Shown one piece after another: positions 9,355 through 19,383 of a DNA stretch of 24,031 bases (the first letter of the stretch is position 1; each line of letters opens with the position of its first letter). The DNA is from Glutinoglossum americanum (lineage: Eukaryota > Ascomycota > Geoglossomycetes > Geoglossales > Geoglossaceae), in the NCBI GenBank assembly GCA_020080175.1, contig JAGHQL010000264.1:1-24031 (forward strand), given 5' to 3'. The notes beneath the pieces were generated by a model. That model searched no databases. It saw only the letters and a program-made list of their open reading frames with translations, and was not told the origin of the DNA. The position numbers and the translations under genes were made by a program.

Positions 9355-11447
9355 CTATCTAACTATGTTTTCTATGGCCTTCGCCTTCCCTTTCCCCTTC
9401 CTCGAACGCTTTCGCCTCTTATGACCTTCGCGGATGTCAATCTCACTTCTAGGCTCAGAACTTTTATGGCCATCACTCTTCCCTTCCGCTCCTCCGGCTA
9501 CAGGGTCTTGGATGGCGGGGCCATTCTCATCCCCAAAGGTCTCTTTTCTCCACTGTCTAAGTCTAGCCTTCTTGCCCAGCTTTTTCTTGTCTTTCACCTT
9601 CCTCTCGGGATCACGGAATGCTGCCAGTTTCTTCAGTCCTACAAATTGGTTTAGTTGGCTGTCTGACGCCATGAGGATATCCCGCGGCGTAAGGCCAAAG
9701 GACCCTGGCGAAGTCTCGCGGTAACGAAAACGAGTAGGTACCTTCGAGGATGAAGACGACGGTAGTTCGTGGTCGAAGTCGAATTTCTCGTCGACGAATT
9801 GTTCGATTCTTTTCCGCTCCCGGCGTACCTCCCTCCTTTTCTCAGCTTGCTCATGCAGGTGCTCTTTCCTACTCCTCCCCCTCGAAGAGCGCGGTGGAAT
9901 TTCGTTTGTAGTGTCATCGTTTTCTGCCCCGTCTTCACCGCCGCCTCCACCACCGCCTCCATCAGGAAGAGTGAAAATAGACTTGAAAGCTTCTTCTTCA
10001 TCTTCAAAATTAGGCACGATGTCCGTAATATCAATGTCGTCATCCCACTTCGGCTTTTTCAATTTCCTCCTCTCTCCCTCGCGATCGCCGGTCTCATCGT
10101 CAACAGCTTCATCTTGAGCATAGTAAGCTTCGCCGAACCTTGTACTCATCTCTTGCTCCCAGCGATCGTCATCCCACCCATCGTCAAGGAACTTCGCCCA
10201 ATCATCGTCACCCATCACCTTCTCTCCCAGCCCCGCTGCCTCCTTGATCTTCCTAACCTTCTCCTCGATCTCCTCGATCCTCAACTTCCTTAGCCTGGCT
10301 TTCTCGTTCTCTCTCTGGCGCTTCTCTTCCTCTTTCTTCTGCCGCTGTGTCTCTCGAGCCCGTTTTCTACCGCTGGCTTCTTCTCTCCGGAAAGAGTACT
10401 TAGCAGCCGCCTCTCTCGAATGGGTCATCAGTTTCTCATTGCTGCCCTCGGGATCTTCGAACCGGAGGTTGTATGCCTGTTCAAATTCTTCCGCACGCCT
10501 ATCTTCCTCCTCGTCATCGGACTCAAATGGCTGAAACTTAGACGGTCCCAGGGGTACCCAGGCGCGCGAAGCCATGAAATTCGAGAGGAAAAGTTCTGGT
10601 TCCTTGTCTGCGACTGCAACATCCATTTCTGTAATTCTCCCAGCCTTTCCGTTCTTTACTATCTCGCTGCCGCCCCCCCTTGGGTTTTGCGAGATCAAGA
10701 AGCCACCATCATCGTCGTCGACTTCCTCTCCCTCATCCGCCACAGCATGTATCTCCCTGACGATAGTATCCTTTAGGTCCTCTTGCTCCTGTGCATACGT
10801 CCTAGGAACACTCCCTTCCTCCTCTTGACCAACATGGCCCTCTAGTAAATTCTTTCGATGGTAATCTTTTAAAAACATTGGTTTATCTGCTTTTGATGTC
10901 GACACACTATCGCCTTCGCCCTCTCCAGGCTCTGTATAAAATGTGCTGTGCTTGTCGTAAACTCGCGGATCTCTTGCTCTTATAGCCCGGAGGGTTGCGG
11001 AGATCTCGGCATCTAACGTTTCCGTGACCAAGATTCCCTCATCATCATCCTCTTCAGAGTCCGACGAATCCTCAGGGTCTAAGGAATCGCCATCTTCACC
11101 TCCAATGTCCTCTGCCTTCCGTTTGTGAGTAACAGATGACTTGCCATATTTTTCCTCGACTTTTAAGTTATCAGCAGAAGCCCTAGAAAGCACAGCACAA
11201 CGAAGAGCTCACGCTTATGCATCTCTTCTCTCTTCTTGTTATGCTCAAATCTCTTTGCAAATTCTTCATTGATCTTAAAGGCTGGCTCCTCTGGTTCAGA
11301 GGAACTTAGATCCTCGCAATCACTCTCGTCGGACAACAGCTTAGCCCGTTTTGCGGGAGGTTCGCCATTTGTCCTCTGATTAGTGTTTGCAACACTACCG
11401 ATTCCTGGCGGATCCCCTTCCAACGACTCAGTCTTCTTAACCTTCAT
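9355..11447 (-). CDS. KRI1: KRI1 homolog, nucleolar 40S ribosome-biogenesis factor, two exons
   Basis: Homolog of yeast Kri1, a nucleolar protein needed for 18S rRNA production and 40S assembly that works with Krr1. Exons on the minus strand are 11447-11213 and 11159-9355 (679 aa). The 53-bp intron is GT-AG with a good branch site (CTGATAAC). Family blocks in order: EEFAKRFEHNKKREEMHKLEEKYG spanning the splice; TLDAEISATLRAIRARDP; PMFLKDYHRKNLLEG; FLSNFMASRAWVP; an Arg/Lys/Glu-rich helix around SFRREEASGRKRARE; DDDWAKFLDDGWDDDRWEQEM and RFGEAYYAQ; then the C-terminal block PRDILMASDSQLNQFVGLKK and KKKLGKKARLRQWRKETFG. Acidic Asp/Glu tracts, a poly-Gly run and a basic Lys/Arg tail fit a nucleolar protein. 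The start is the ATG at 11447; the frame extends upstream only to a TTG codon. Length fits the family. Confidence 0.93.
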
Positions 11448-12022
11448 GTTGTTAAGAAGGATCGACAGCCAGAAGGTTGTTGTGCGGAATCCGGCCAAGA
11501 GAAGTGGTGGGAGGCTCGGTCATGTGACTACAAAGTATAGATACAACGCGCTACCCAACCGAAAACCAAAGGATAAATCTCAAATTTAGTTTACTAAAAG
11601 TACGTTATTTAAATTAATATGCTGATTTAAAATTACTTTATAACAAGTTTCCGCTCGAAAGTTTACCGGCAAGCTGGCTCGCTTCACCAGCTTTGCGGAA
11701 CCTCGGTTATCCGTCGCGCCAAGATTCGTCACGTGAAGTACCCCATAGCTGTTAGGATCCTATTAGATGACAACCTCCTGGAGGAACGAGCAGCTCCGAT
11801 GACCGAACTTCAATTCGAGCAGCCTACGCTCCGGAAGGCCGTTGGCCTCACCATGAGCCTGCGCTCAGCAATGGTGATCACTCACCCTTTTCACAATAGC
11901 TTATCGAGGAAGGCAGCAAATACACAATTTCTGAGGGAGTGAAAGCCCTTATTTGCGCTAAGCAGGAATGACCTATTCTAGCTCGGCTCGTCGCGGCTCA
12001 AACCAGGTGGACCTTGATTGCT

Positions 12023-12049
12023 ACTTGGCTGGTGAACAGCCAGCCAAGT
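12023..12049. other. Perfect 10-bp inverted repeat with 7-nt loop
   Basis: ACTTGGCTGG at 12023-12032 pairs exactly with CCAGCCAAGT at 12040-12049 around the loop TGAACAG. A weaker 7-bp hairpin (AAGCTGG/CCAGCTT) lies at 11671-11693. No run of T follows, so neither resembles a simple terminator; they may be relics of a mobile element or chance. Confidence 0.55.
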
Positions 12050-12216
12050 GAAAAGAAACACAGACGAAGATGGCGCCCGCAGCAACGTGACGAGCTGGCT
12101 TCGTGTCTCGAAATAATATAATCTTTATAACGTAGCTACACGGAGAATATTGTTTTATAATGTGACCTGAAGGGCTCGACCATGCAAACAATAACTTCAA
12201 TTATGGCGGAGGGCCA

Positions 12217-12630
12217 ATGGCACTGGGTAGTTGGTATACTCAGGAGAGTCAGTCTACTTCTAGGGCCCGGCCCAAGCCCATAAACACCTTGGGCGATACT
12301 GCCTTGCAGATAAGCACCAGAAATTCTTCAGCTTACAGAAGTGGCTTTGAACAGCATCTCGTCAATCACGGCATTTACCCCGATAGGTACCATTATCCTA
12401 ATAACTGTGCTCCCCCAGAACCGAGTAACTCGGAAGATATCAATAACAGAAACAACAGAATAGTGCGGCCGAGGTCATCTCTTTTACTACTACGCTTCTC
12501 TGATGAAGTCCAAGAACTCCAGGCGGATCAACAAACAGACTCTGAGGCTAAGATGATGGACAAAGTATTCCCCATAGTTTCGGGCAGCACCAATATCCCT
12601 GAGAAAGGCTTATTTTTTTTACATGTCTAG
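12217..12630 (+). pseudogene. Truncated, degraded copy of an uncharacterised multi-copy fungal protein family
   Basis: An open frame of 137 codons. Its middle, about residues 44-95, reads GFEQHLVNHGIYPDRYHYP, then PPEPSNSEDINNRN, RPRSSLLLLRFSDE, and near the end DKVFPIVSGSTNIPEKG. From memory this follows a consensus of Pezizomycotina multi-copy proteins of unknown function, roughly HLxxNGIYPDxYxYP, PPxPxNWEEIN, RPSLSPSRFS and PIIxG. Family members run several hundred residues further; here the frame stops right after PIVSGS and I find no convincing continuation in any plus frame. Changes at normally constant positions (NSEDIN for NWEEIN, SLLLLRFS for SLSPSRFS) also suggest loss of constraint. 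A spliced short gene is less likely. The family resemblance is recollection, not a search. Confidence 0.5.
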
Positions 12631-12782
12631 GGACGGGATTTGAAGGTGTGTATATATCGATCGCAAAACCTGAGGATGTTATAGCGACAAAAAGTTTAAT
12701 TCAAATCAATTCCTCGTATTCATTGAAAACCCTGGTCTCTACCATATACACCACTCCCATAGCCGCTTCCGCTCCTCCTACT

Positions 12783-12808
12783 TCGCCCACTCCGCCCACT
12801 CCGCCCAC
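12783..12808 (+). repeat. Three copies of a 9-bp unit (tccgcccac)
   Basis: Nearly perfect triplication of TCCGCCCAC in the spacer upstream of the ATPase gene; the first copy has one mismatch. Confidence 0.8.
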
Positions 12809-13166
12809 GTCTGCACCGCCTACTACCCCAAAGGCATCTCCGTAGCTTATACCTACATCAATCTCCTCCACAATGGCCAGCATGATGCCGCCTACAACTC
12901 CTTGAATTCCGCGAAGACTATTTCCTGCACATTACCCCCCCACCTTCGCTCGCGCCTGAATGGGCAAGCTCGTCCACATCATAACCGACAATATCTAACC
13001 CCCCATGAGCTTCTGTATTCTCCAGAAAGATTACACTAGTTATGGGGGAGATGAAGCGGGGTGAGCGCGCAAGGTGACGGGGAGGGGATTGGATGCATAT
13101 GAGAAGGGCGGAGTTGAGGGTGGTAAATCTCCAATTATTGTTGGACGACGGTGGGGGTTTCTAGAG

Positions 13167-13174
13167 TGACGTCA
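13167..13174. promoter_or_regulatory. CRE palindrome TGACGTCA upstream of the AAA+ ATPase gene
   Basis: An exact 8-bp TGACGTCA lies about 150 bp before the proposed ATG at 13325. This is the full site for ATF/CREB-type bZIP factors (AtfA/Atf1 in filamentous fungi), which drive stress and development genes. The match is direct; function is inferred from its position. Confidence 0.5.
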
Positions 13175-13324
13175 TCTCGCGACCGATTTCAAAATCTCAA
13201 GTAATTTTCTCAGACATCAGCCTGGGTAAAGTAAATTCAGTCATCTATCCAAGAAGTTAGCTACTCTCGATCCCTAGTAGTTACTCAACTCTATTATTTC
13301 TTTTTAAAAAAATAGCAGCCCACA

Positions 13325-16300
13325 ATGGTATGTAGGCACGCGCGCACACGGCTCGCATGCAGTGCTACAATTATGCACTCCTTGTGGCCGAAAATGTCAG
13401 CCTTGTGCTGTGAGCGGCCCGTTCCGGACTAACCGCCTGCTGCTCTGCTCATCTACTTCTCGGGAAGTTCAAAGACAAGGCTGGTATCTGAAAGCGAGCA
13501 ATCACTCCTACTTTCCTGTTACCGCCGAACCGCCACGACATCGCTATAGCTATCATGGAGAGCGTCGCCAAAACCGACCGCTAGTCACTATGGAGAGAGA
13601 TAGACCGCGCGAAGTGGTGTACCACTCTCACCCAAGATCAATGTCTCGAACATTGGCATCAGACGCATCAACCCTCCCTATCAATTCCACAATCTCACGA
13701 GACCGAACTGAAGGCAAGAAAGCCAATCAAGATGAGAGCCTGAGGGCTTTGAGCAAAGGGAAGGGGAAAGCTGAGCAGGCGGAGTTCGTGTATTTTAATC
13801 CCACGAGTGCTACGTCACCCTCTTTTTTTACCCCTTTTGCTCTCTCCAGTGGACCCTACGAGGTAGAAGGGCAAACGGAATATACAGAACCACCTTCACA
13901 ATCAATTAAGCCAATTCCATGGCGGGTTGACACTCTCCATGCACAATTTGAAGAACGAAAGTCGATGAAGCTGGAAAGGACGCTTGAGGGAGATCAGAAT
14001 ATGAGCCCTGCTGAGAGAGAAGCGTCAATTTTGCTTGCAGACACGGAAGGGGTGATTCATATTGGGCCCCCGTTGAACGAGCTACCTGAAGCAGCTGTCG
14101 ATAGTCACCCAAAGGCACGGATAACCTCCAAGGTATGTTGTAAGGGAAGGACAGGAGAACAAGACATCATTGGGCTTCGAACAGATTTTTGAATGCTGGG
14201 TCTATCATTACTATCAGCTAGTGTTGCTGATTGCGAGATTAGCGCGAGACGTTGCATGGTACTCCGGATTTAGAAGACACCCCTTATGAATGCCCAGACC
14301 TCGCAACTACGCTCGCTCGGGACGCGAAGCTTAGACTTGGATTCAGCCTCTATGGGGACACTCCATTGTCCAACTTTGTTAGCATGCTGCTTGATACGAT
14401 AAACAAAAAAGATGCTCATATCGCCTTCCTAGATAGCAGAACAAAACACCTTGAGCAAATGCTCAAAGATACGCCGCTATCAGTTCAGCGACACAGGTGA
14501 GTAGACCCCAAGATGACTCGCTTCAAATATGTTTCCATCAGTGTTCTGATGCTTGAAATAAGACCCCTGAGTCCCGATGCGTATTCGCCAAACCCAGCAG
14601 CTTCTGAGAATGTAGCGGGGTATAAAGTACTTCACAGAGTCCAATGCGACAGAAGGTCCCATAGACACGGCTCAAGTATGGCATAACAGAAGCTACTGCT
14701 CTAAACCGTTCCGGATAAAGTCCTTCAAGCAAAGCTGACAAACTGACTCGCACAGGCATCTTCCTTGATGCCCCATCTCGGCGCGGGGTCGAGCTGAATG
14801 GATCCCACGGAGTCTGGGATCTGACAAACTACCTTTTCGAGAACACGGATATAATTTTCGTTGTATTTAAAGAGTACAACTGTGATGGGACTCCAGGCTC
14901 GCGACTCCGATTAGGGGGATCTAGGAAAACCCGATTTGACGATGTGGGCTCGCATCGGATACTGCCTGATGATGAATACATATACGTTGTCTCCGACGCC
15001 TTACGTGCTGCTCTAATCGACATCGCGGATTGCTCGCCTTTTGATAATCTTACCCAAGGGGAGATGACGGCCCCATACCCGTTCATCTACCATCACCGCG
15101 CACAACTCCGAGAACTCGCAGAGAGGCAAGGAGAATTAGCTCTTCATACCTCATCCCTCTTTTTATATGTCGAGAGTCACTATGGAGCCGATTACGATGA
15201 TGCAGACGCCAAGTTTGCGAAACGAGTGGTTACTCCAGAGCATCTGACAAAGTTATGGGTGCCTAACCAGATATTGGTTACTCATGAAGGGAGTCACGAT
15301 GTTGCGTATGTATTGGGGGAATGGCCAAACTATCGCAACTTCAAGAGAGGGAAGCAGAAGGACTTGCAGCTCCGATGCTGGTCGTGGCAATACGATGGCA
15401 CTGTCTTGAAGCGGGACTTTGAATCTCAAACCGTGAACCTCGCCAATCATAACGAGATCGCCATTGAGAAATTGAGTATTTACCCATTGAGGTTCGCATC
15501 AGAAGATCTGCGAGAGAGGTTGAGAATTCGCGGTCAGAAGTTCTGGGGCTTCAGACAACAATACCTGATTACCTATTCTGGTCTGGATTTCAACAAGGAA
15601 ACAACTTATGTATGTCCAATCCAGCCCGTTCAACGAAAGATAACACAGGTTTACCAACCCGTGTAGGATCATAACAGATTCATGATCGACACCCAGACGT
15701 ACCTAAAGATGCACAAAACTGGTGCTTTCCAGGAAGCTACCGGGGTGAATAATGCCGACAGTTTTGACTCCTGGCCCACAACCATCCACCGCGACGAACC
15801 GCTCAGTGACGCAAACCTGACAATTCTTCCCCCAAACATCTACGGATTTGACTTTCAGGAAAAAGAATGGATAAATCTGAGTATCGATCAGATAGGTGAG
15901 GTCACATGGAACAAGGGAGCATACAATCGACTAGTGCTCCCTTCGAAGACAAAGGAGCTTATCCAGGCTCTGGTGACAACCCAAATCTCGGGCAAGATGC
16001 AAGATATTATTGCCAACAAGGGTAATGGCCTTGTAGTCTTACTGCACGGCGGACCTGGAACGGGCAAGACACTGACTGCAGAAACTGTAGCCGAGATGGC
16101 AGAAAAACCTTTATATAGAGTAACCTGCGGTGACATAGGAACAAACGCTGTGGAGGTAGAAAAGTATTTGACCTCGATATTCTACCTAGGAAAGATATGG
16201 GGTTGCGTCTTGCTCTTAGACGAAGCGGACGTCTTTCTTGAAGAACGCATCCTCGCCGACCTCCAACGGAACAGCTTCGTCTCCGTCTTCCTCCACATGC

Positions 16301-16710
16301 TCGAATACTACGACGGCATCTTGATACTCACCTCCAACCGCGTTGGCACCTTCGATGCTGCATTCAAGTCCCGCATCCAGGTTTCCTTACACTACTCCAA
16401 CTTGTCTCGCGCGTCACGCAAAAAGATTTGGCAGAATTTCCTCGACATGCTGGAAGGTCTCGATGACGAGGTGGATGTCTCCGAATTAGAACGGCATTTG
16501 GACGATTTAGCGCAAGACGAGATGAATGGAAGGCAGATCCGGAACTGCGTTACGACTGCTAGGCAGCTTGCAGCTTTCAGAAAGCAGAAGTTGGGTTGGC
16601 AGCACTTAGAGCAGGCTATCCGAACGGCCGGCGAGTTTAATAGGTATTTGAAAGAGGTTCATGGGGGTTTGACGGAGGATCAGATGGCGAGGGGGGATAA
16701 TCTGAGGTGA
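13325..16710 (+). CDS. AAA+ ATPase of the fungal DUF7025-AAA type, about 999 aa, six exons
   Basis: Model: 13325-13327 (ATG alone), 13401-14132, 14243-14496, 14563-14675, 14756-15609 and 15667-16710. Internal introns are 110, 66, 80 and 57 bp, and all phases agree. Residues 1 to about 330 are a poorly conserved, probably disordered head. The middle has GYKVLHRVQC, IFLDAPSRRGVELNG, FENTDIIFVVFKEYNCDG, APYPFIYHHRAQLRELAERQ and DHNRFMIDTQTYLKM, which I match to the region called DUF7025 in fungal ATPases. The AAA module has Walker A GGPGTGKT (about 780-787), Walker B VLLLDEAD (about 823-830), sensor 1 ILTSNR, arginine finger AFKSRIQVSLHY, and a lid with NGRQIRNCV. All ATPase residues are present and no stop interrupts the model, so the gene looks functional. 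Substrate unknown; the family is often multi-copy. The N-terminus is uncertain: the in-frame ATG at 13590 is an alternative start. Confidence 0.85.
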
Positions 16711-17145
16711 TGGCTTCCACATCCTGTCGTCTATACAGAGGGCTGTCTGGATCCGATACGATGTGTAGTTTCCACCCGCCGGTATTGAATGATCCAATTA
16801 GAGGTTCGGGCGGCCTTCCGATTCTTATGCTATAACATTCAGTCAGACTCAGAATCTGCGCCACTACTGGTAGCTCGGTTATTAGTCGATATGGAATTTA
16901 TCAAGGCCGGCTCCAAAGACTCTGCAACTCGCTTCGACCTCCCTAGGCCAGGCCAACGACCAGCACGACGCTCTCCGAGGCGAGCCACACCCCGCCGACG
17001 TCCTACGCTCCCATGTGCTCCTACGTCAGCGAGTAGTTGCATAGTGACCGCAACTTGAAGGTATCTGTATGCAGCTCCCAGCTCCGAGACATTTAAAGCA
17101 AAAGTGCAATATCGCACAGTAGAGTCCGGGGGCGGGCGGAGGAGT

Positions 17146-17266
17146 GGTCATTTGGAAGGGTTCCGGGAAGCATTATGGGCGGCCTTGGCGCCGCGACCCC
17201 TTTAGAAGAAGGTTCTCATTAGCTAGCGAATACACATCTTTCCTACCTCCCAGGGACTGACCGGAA
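17146..17266. repeat. Diverged direct repeat, copy A
   Basis: Aligns with copy B 290 bp downstream. Shared parts include gGCCTTGGC and tagcgaatacacatctttc (one mismatch in 19 to copy B), with small indels between. Similarity weakens outward to about 17117 and 17290. Confidence 0.7.
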
Positions 17267-17435
17267 GCCCCATAGTACGCAATATTAGTTCCTCTCTCTG
17301 AAGAATGGCAACATAGCAAGGATGCTAAAACAACGGCGGCTAGGCATTATTTAAACAATTACCACTCTGCTCTGCAGTCGACGACCAGGACTTCCCATTC
17401 AGAGTACTGCGGAGCTCGGAGATGAGCCAGAGTGT

Positions 17436-17560
17436 GGTTGTTCGGAGGCCTCCCGGCAAGGATTCTGCTCGGGCCTTGGCACCAGCGCCCCCCGAACAAG
17501 GGGTCTCGTATACGTAGCGAATCTACATCTTTCTGCCTCGTGAGGAGTCTGTCAGGAGCT
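17436..17560. repeat. Diverged direct repeat, copy B
   Basis: Partner of copy A, same orientation. Core match tagcgaatctacatctttc; the block around GGGCCTTGGC carries a few extra bases relative to copy A. The divergence suggests an old duplication or two old insertions of one element. Confidence 0.7.
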
Positions 17561-17794
17561 TCGCAGTGCCTCCCGTAGAAGCCTTCCGTATCATCGTAGA
17601 TGCAACCATTGGCTCATCTGGGGCCGAAAAGCCTGCGTCCCCCCATCAACAATGCCGTGAATTCAAATTTCACTATCAACAAACGCAAGAGAAGAGCCGG
17701 GTTTCCTGCCACGCCGTGTAGTCGCATTTGCGAGTTGAGATCTATCAGCCGGTCATGTGAATGGATCGTTACAGAGCAGTTCTAAAAGTTAAAG

Positions 17795-17809
17795 GGTGGT
17801 GGTGGTGGT
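17795..17809 (+). repeat. (GGT)5 microsatellite
   Basis: Five perfect GGT units in the spacer between the ATPase and nuclease genes. Confidence 0.9.
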
Positions 17810-18468
17810 GTACGAAATACTAGTTTGATTTTGGGACCCCACTGTACGCAGATGGTATGCCGTTCGCTATTCCGATATAAAGACGAACTAGATTTGAGCG
17901 GAGCGCCACACCGCAGATGGTTGAAGAGGCCACTCTCGGTTTAGCAACGAGGGCAAAGACCTCAATCGCGCGCATGTTTCAACGACCCGTTCGAGCAACA
18001 GAACAACCAAGTCCACCCGGTGGAAATGCCGCTGCTTTTATTTTGGATAAGCAAACGCGCATGACGTAGTAGCCTTTGCTGACGTCCAGCCCTACCCAAA
18101 GGAGCGGCCTCGTCGTTCAGAGCATCTGAAGACGCGCGCTCCTTGCAAACAGAGTCCGCAGGGCGACACAGGTTTCCCACTTCCAAAAACCGGGTTTCTG
18201 GTTATCGTGTCGAAAGGGCGAGAGCCGTGGGGCGGGATCCTGGGAGTGGCTGGAGCAACACCAAGGGGGCGGTACCCTCGGCGCGAGTATGCCTTGGGAG
18301 CCTGTCGGCCCACTCTCCTGCCATGTCGTTTTGTTGTAGGGCTGGTAGCTATCGTTTTCGCTCCCGCAAGGTTCTCGCATGGCATTTCGGTAATATGACC
18401 GCGTCGGGGGAACGCAATCAAAAGACGTAACGTCCGAAAGCGGTGTTGCCATTCTCTCCCCTCATCGT

Positions 18469-18610
18469 ACCCCGCGAGGGGTGTTTCCGGGAGAAAGAGA
18501 CACCGAAGCCTCCCGGGAGCACGCAGTCCTCCCTAACGAAGATATTCCCCAGGTTGGTGTCCCCATGCCATGTCGGAGGGTATTTCGCAAGGCAGCTGGG
18601 GAAATACCCT
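18469..18610. other. Cluster of strong hairpins in a GC-rich segment
   Basis: Three stems lie in 142 bp. ACCCC/GGGGT closes a GCGA loop of the GNRA type (18469-18482). CCGGGAG at 18487-18493 pairs with CTCCCGG at 18510-18516. AGGGTATTTC at 18577-18586 pairs perfectly over 10 bp with GAAATACCCT at 18601-18610. They are consecutive and compatible, so one transcript could form all three. It may be a structured RNA or a relic of a GC-rich repeat; no known RNA family is recognised. Confidence 0.4.
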
Positions 18611-19383
18611 GTGGTAGCGATGGTCTATCGGCGGATCCACCCGCCAGGATGCGATAAGTGGCCATACTAGAACTCGCGGCTCGAGATATAGGTTTTCAGC
18701 CTCTAGGATATATCAACAAGGAGCTCCGCGAGCTGTTGGTGACGCGTATGCTAATTTCATATAGCGTGTATGGTTCACGCGCACCAGATTCTATAATTCA
18801 TTTTTGAGAATCTTGATATCACTCTCCCCACTCTACAATTCGGAAGCGGGGATGGCGGTATTAGCATCCTTGATTGTCTGTAGGCGGTGCTCTTGGTGTA
18901 GATAGCGAAAAGTGGCGCGGGTTTACATCTATCGACGTGTTACAAAGCGCAGCGATAATGTCTTGGTTCGGCTCCGCGTATTAAATGCAAAGGATGGTTT
19001 ATGCATTCATTATTTATTTTGTTTTGCTTCCCGTCTCTGCCGGGGACTCCCTCGTATCCCTCAACCTGGAACTGACTGACGACGCGAAAAAGAAAAGAAA
19101 TACCTAGGTACTTGTGGTGCCTGGCAGAGCCTGCGAATCTGCCTGAACTATGCCACAGGTCAAGTGAGACAAGTCCATCCAGCATACCTAATTTTAGCGA
19201 CTCTTTATGATGATATGGGATATCCGCCGTGAAATACATGCCCTTATCGAACCAATCTTTGTGAGTCACCGCCCTCGGGACACCAGTCGTTTCTGCGAGT
19301 ACGCCACAATGGAGTTCCTATCTGTACAGTGTTTAAGCCACACTTCCTCATAGCACTATAACTAGTGAGTCGAGATCCACCGT

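Larger units (their letters stand above)
11448..13324. other. Long intergenic region between KRI1 and the AAA+ ATPase gene
   Basis: About 1.9 kb. It contains the KRI1 promoter, an AT-rich stretch (about 11570-11650), two short hairpins, an E-box-like TCACGTGA at 11729-11736, a degraded gene copy at 12217-12630, a 9-bp tandem repeat at about 12783-12808, and the ATPase promoter with a CRE palindrome. I see no intact gene. Confidence 0.6.
16711..19383. other. 2.7-kb spacer without a supportable gene
   Basis: Between the ATPase and nuclease genes. It contains a diverged direct repeat (about 17117-17290 and 17398-17580), a (GGT)5 microsatellite, a GC-rich hairpin-prone segment (about 18100-18660), and an AT-richer end running into the nuclease promoter. 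Several overlapping frames of 60-110 codons are open on both strands of the GC-rich part. None shows a recognisable motif, and several lack an ATG start. A transposon-derived origin is possible but I cannot name a family. Confidence 0.6.

Noticed and set aside
9355-11193. KRI1 as an intronless gene starting near 11193
   Set aside because: The frame there opens on a non-ATG codon inside the intron; splicing from 11213 to 11159 restores the conserved N-terminal KRI1 block.
14497-14755. A single 259-bp intron in the ATPase gene
   Set aside because: An internal exon at 14563-14675 encodes GYKVLHRVQC, a conserved block, and both flanking introns are in phase.
15610-15694. Apparent frameshift in the ATPase gene between the DUF7025-like and AAA parts
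   Set aside because: Disappears with the acceptor at 15666: the 57-bp intron joins ...KETTY to DHNRFMIDTQTY in phase 0.
18117-18452. 111-codon minus-strand frame in the GC-rich segment
   Set aside because: Other frames on both strands are equally open here, as expected from composition, and no motif is recognisable. Reported as a structured or repeat segment instead.
18940-19269. 109-codon minus-strand frame upstream of the nuclease gene
   Set aside because: Opens with GTG rather than ATG, no recognisable family, and overlaps the likely nuclease promoter.
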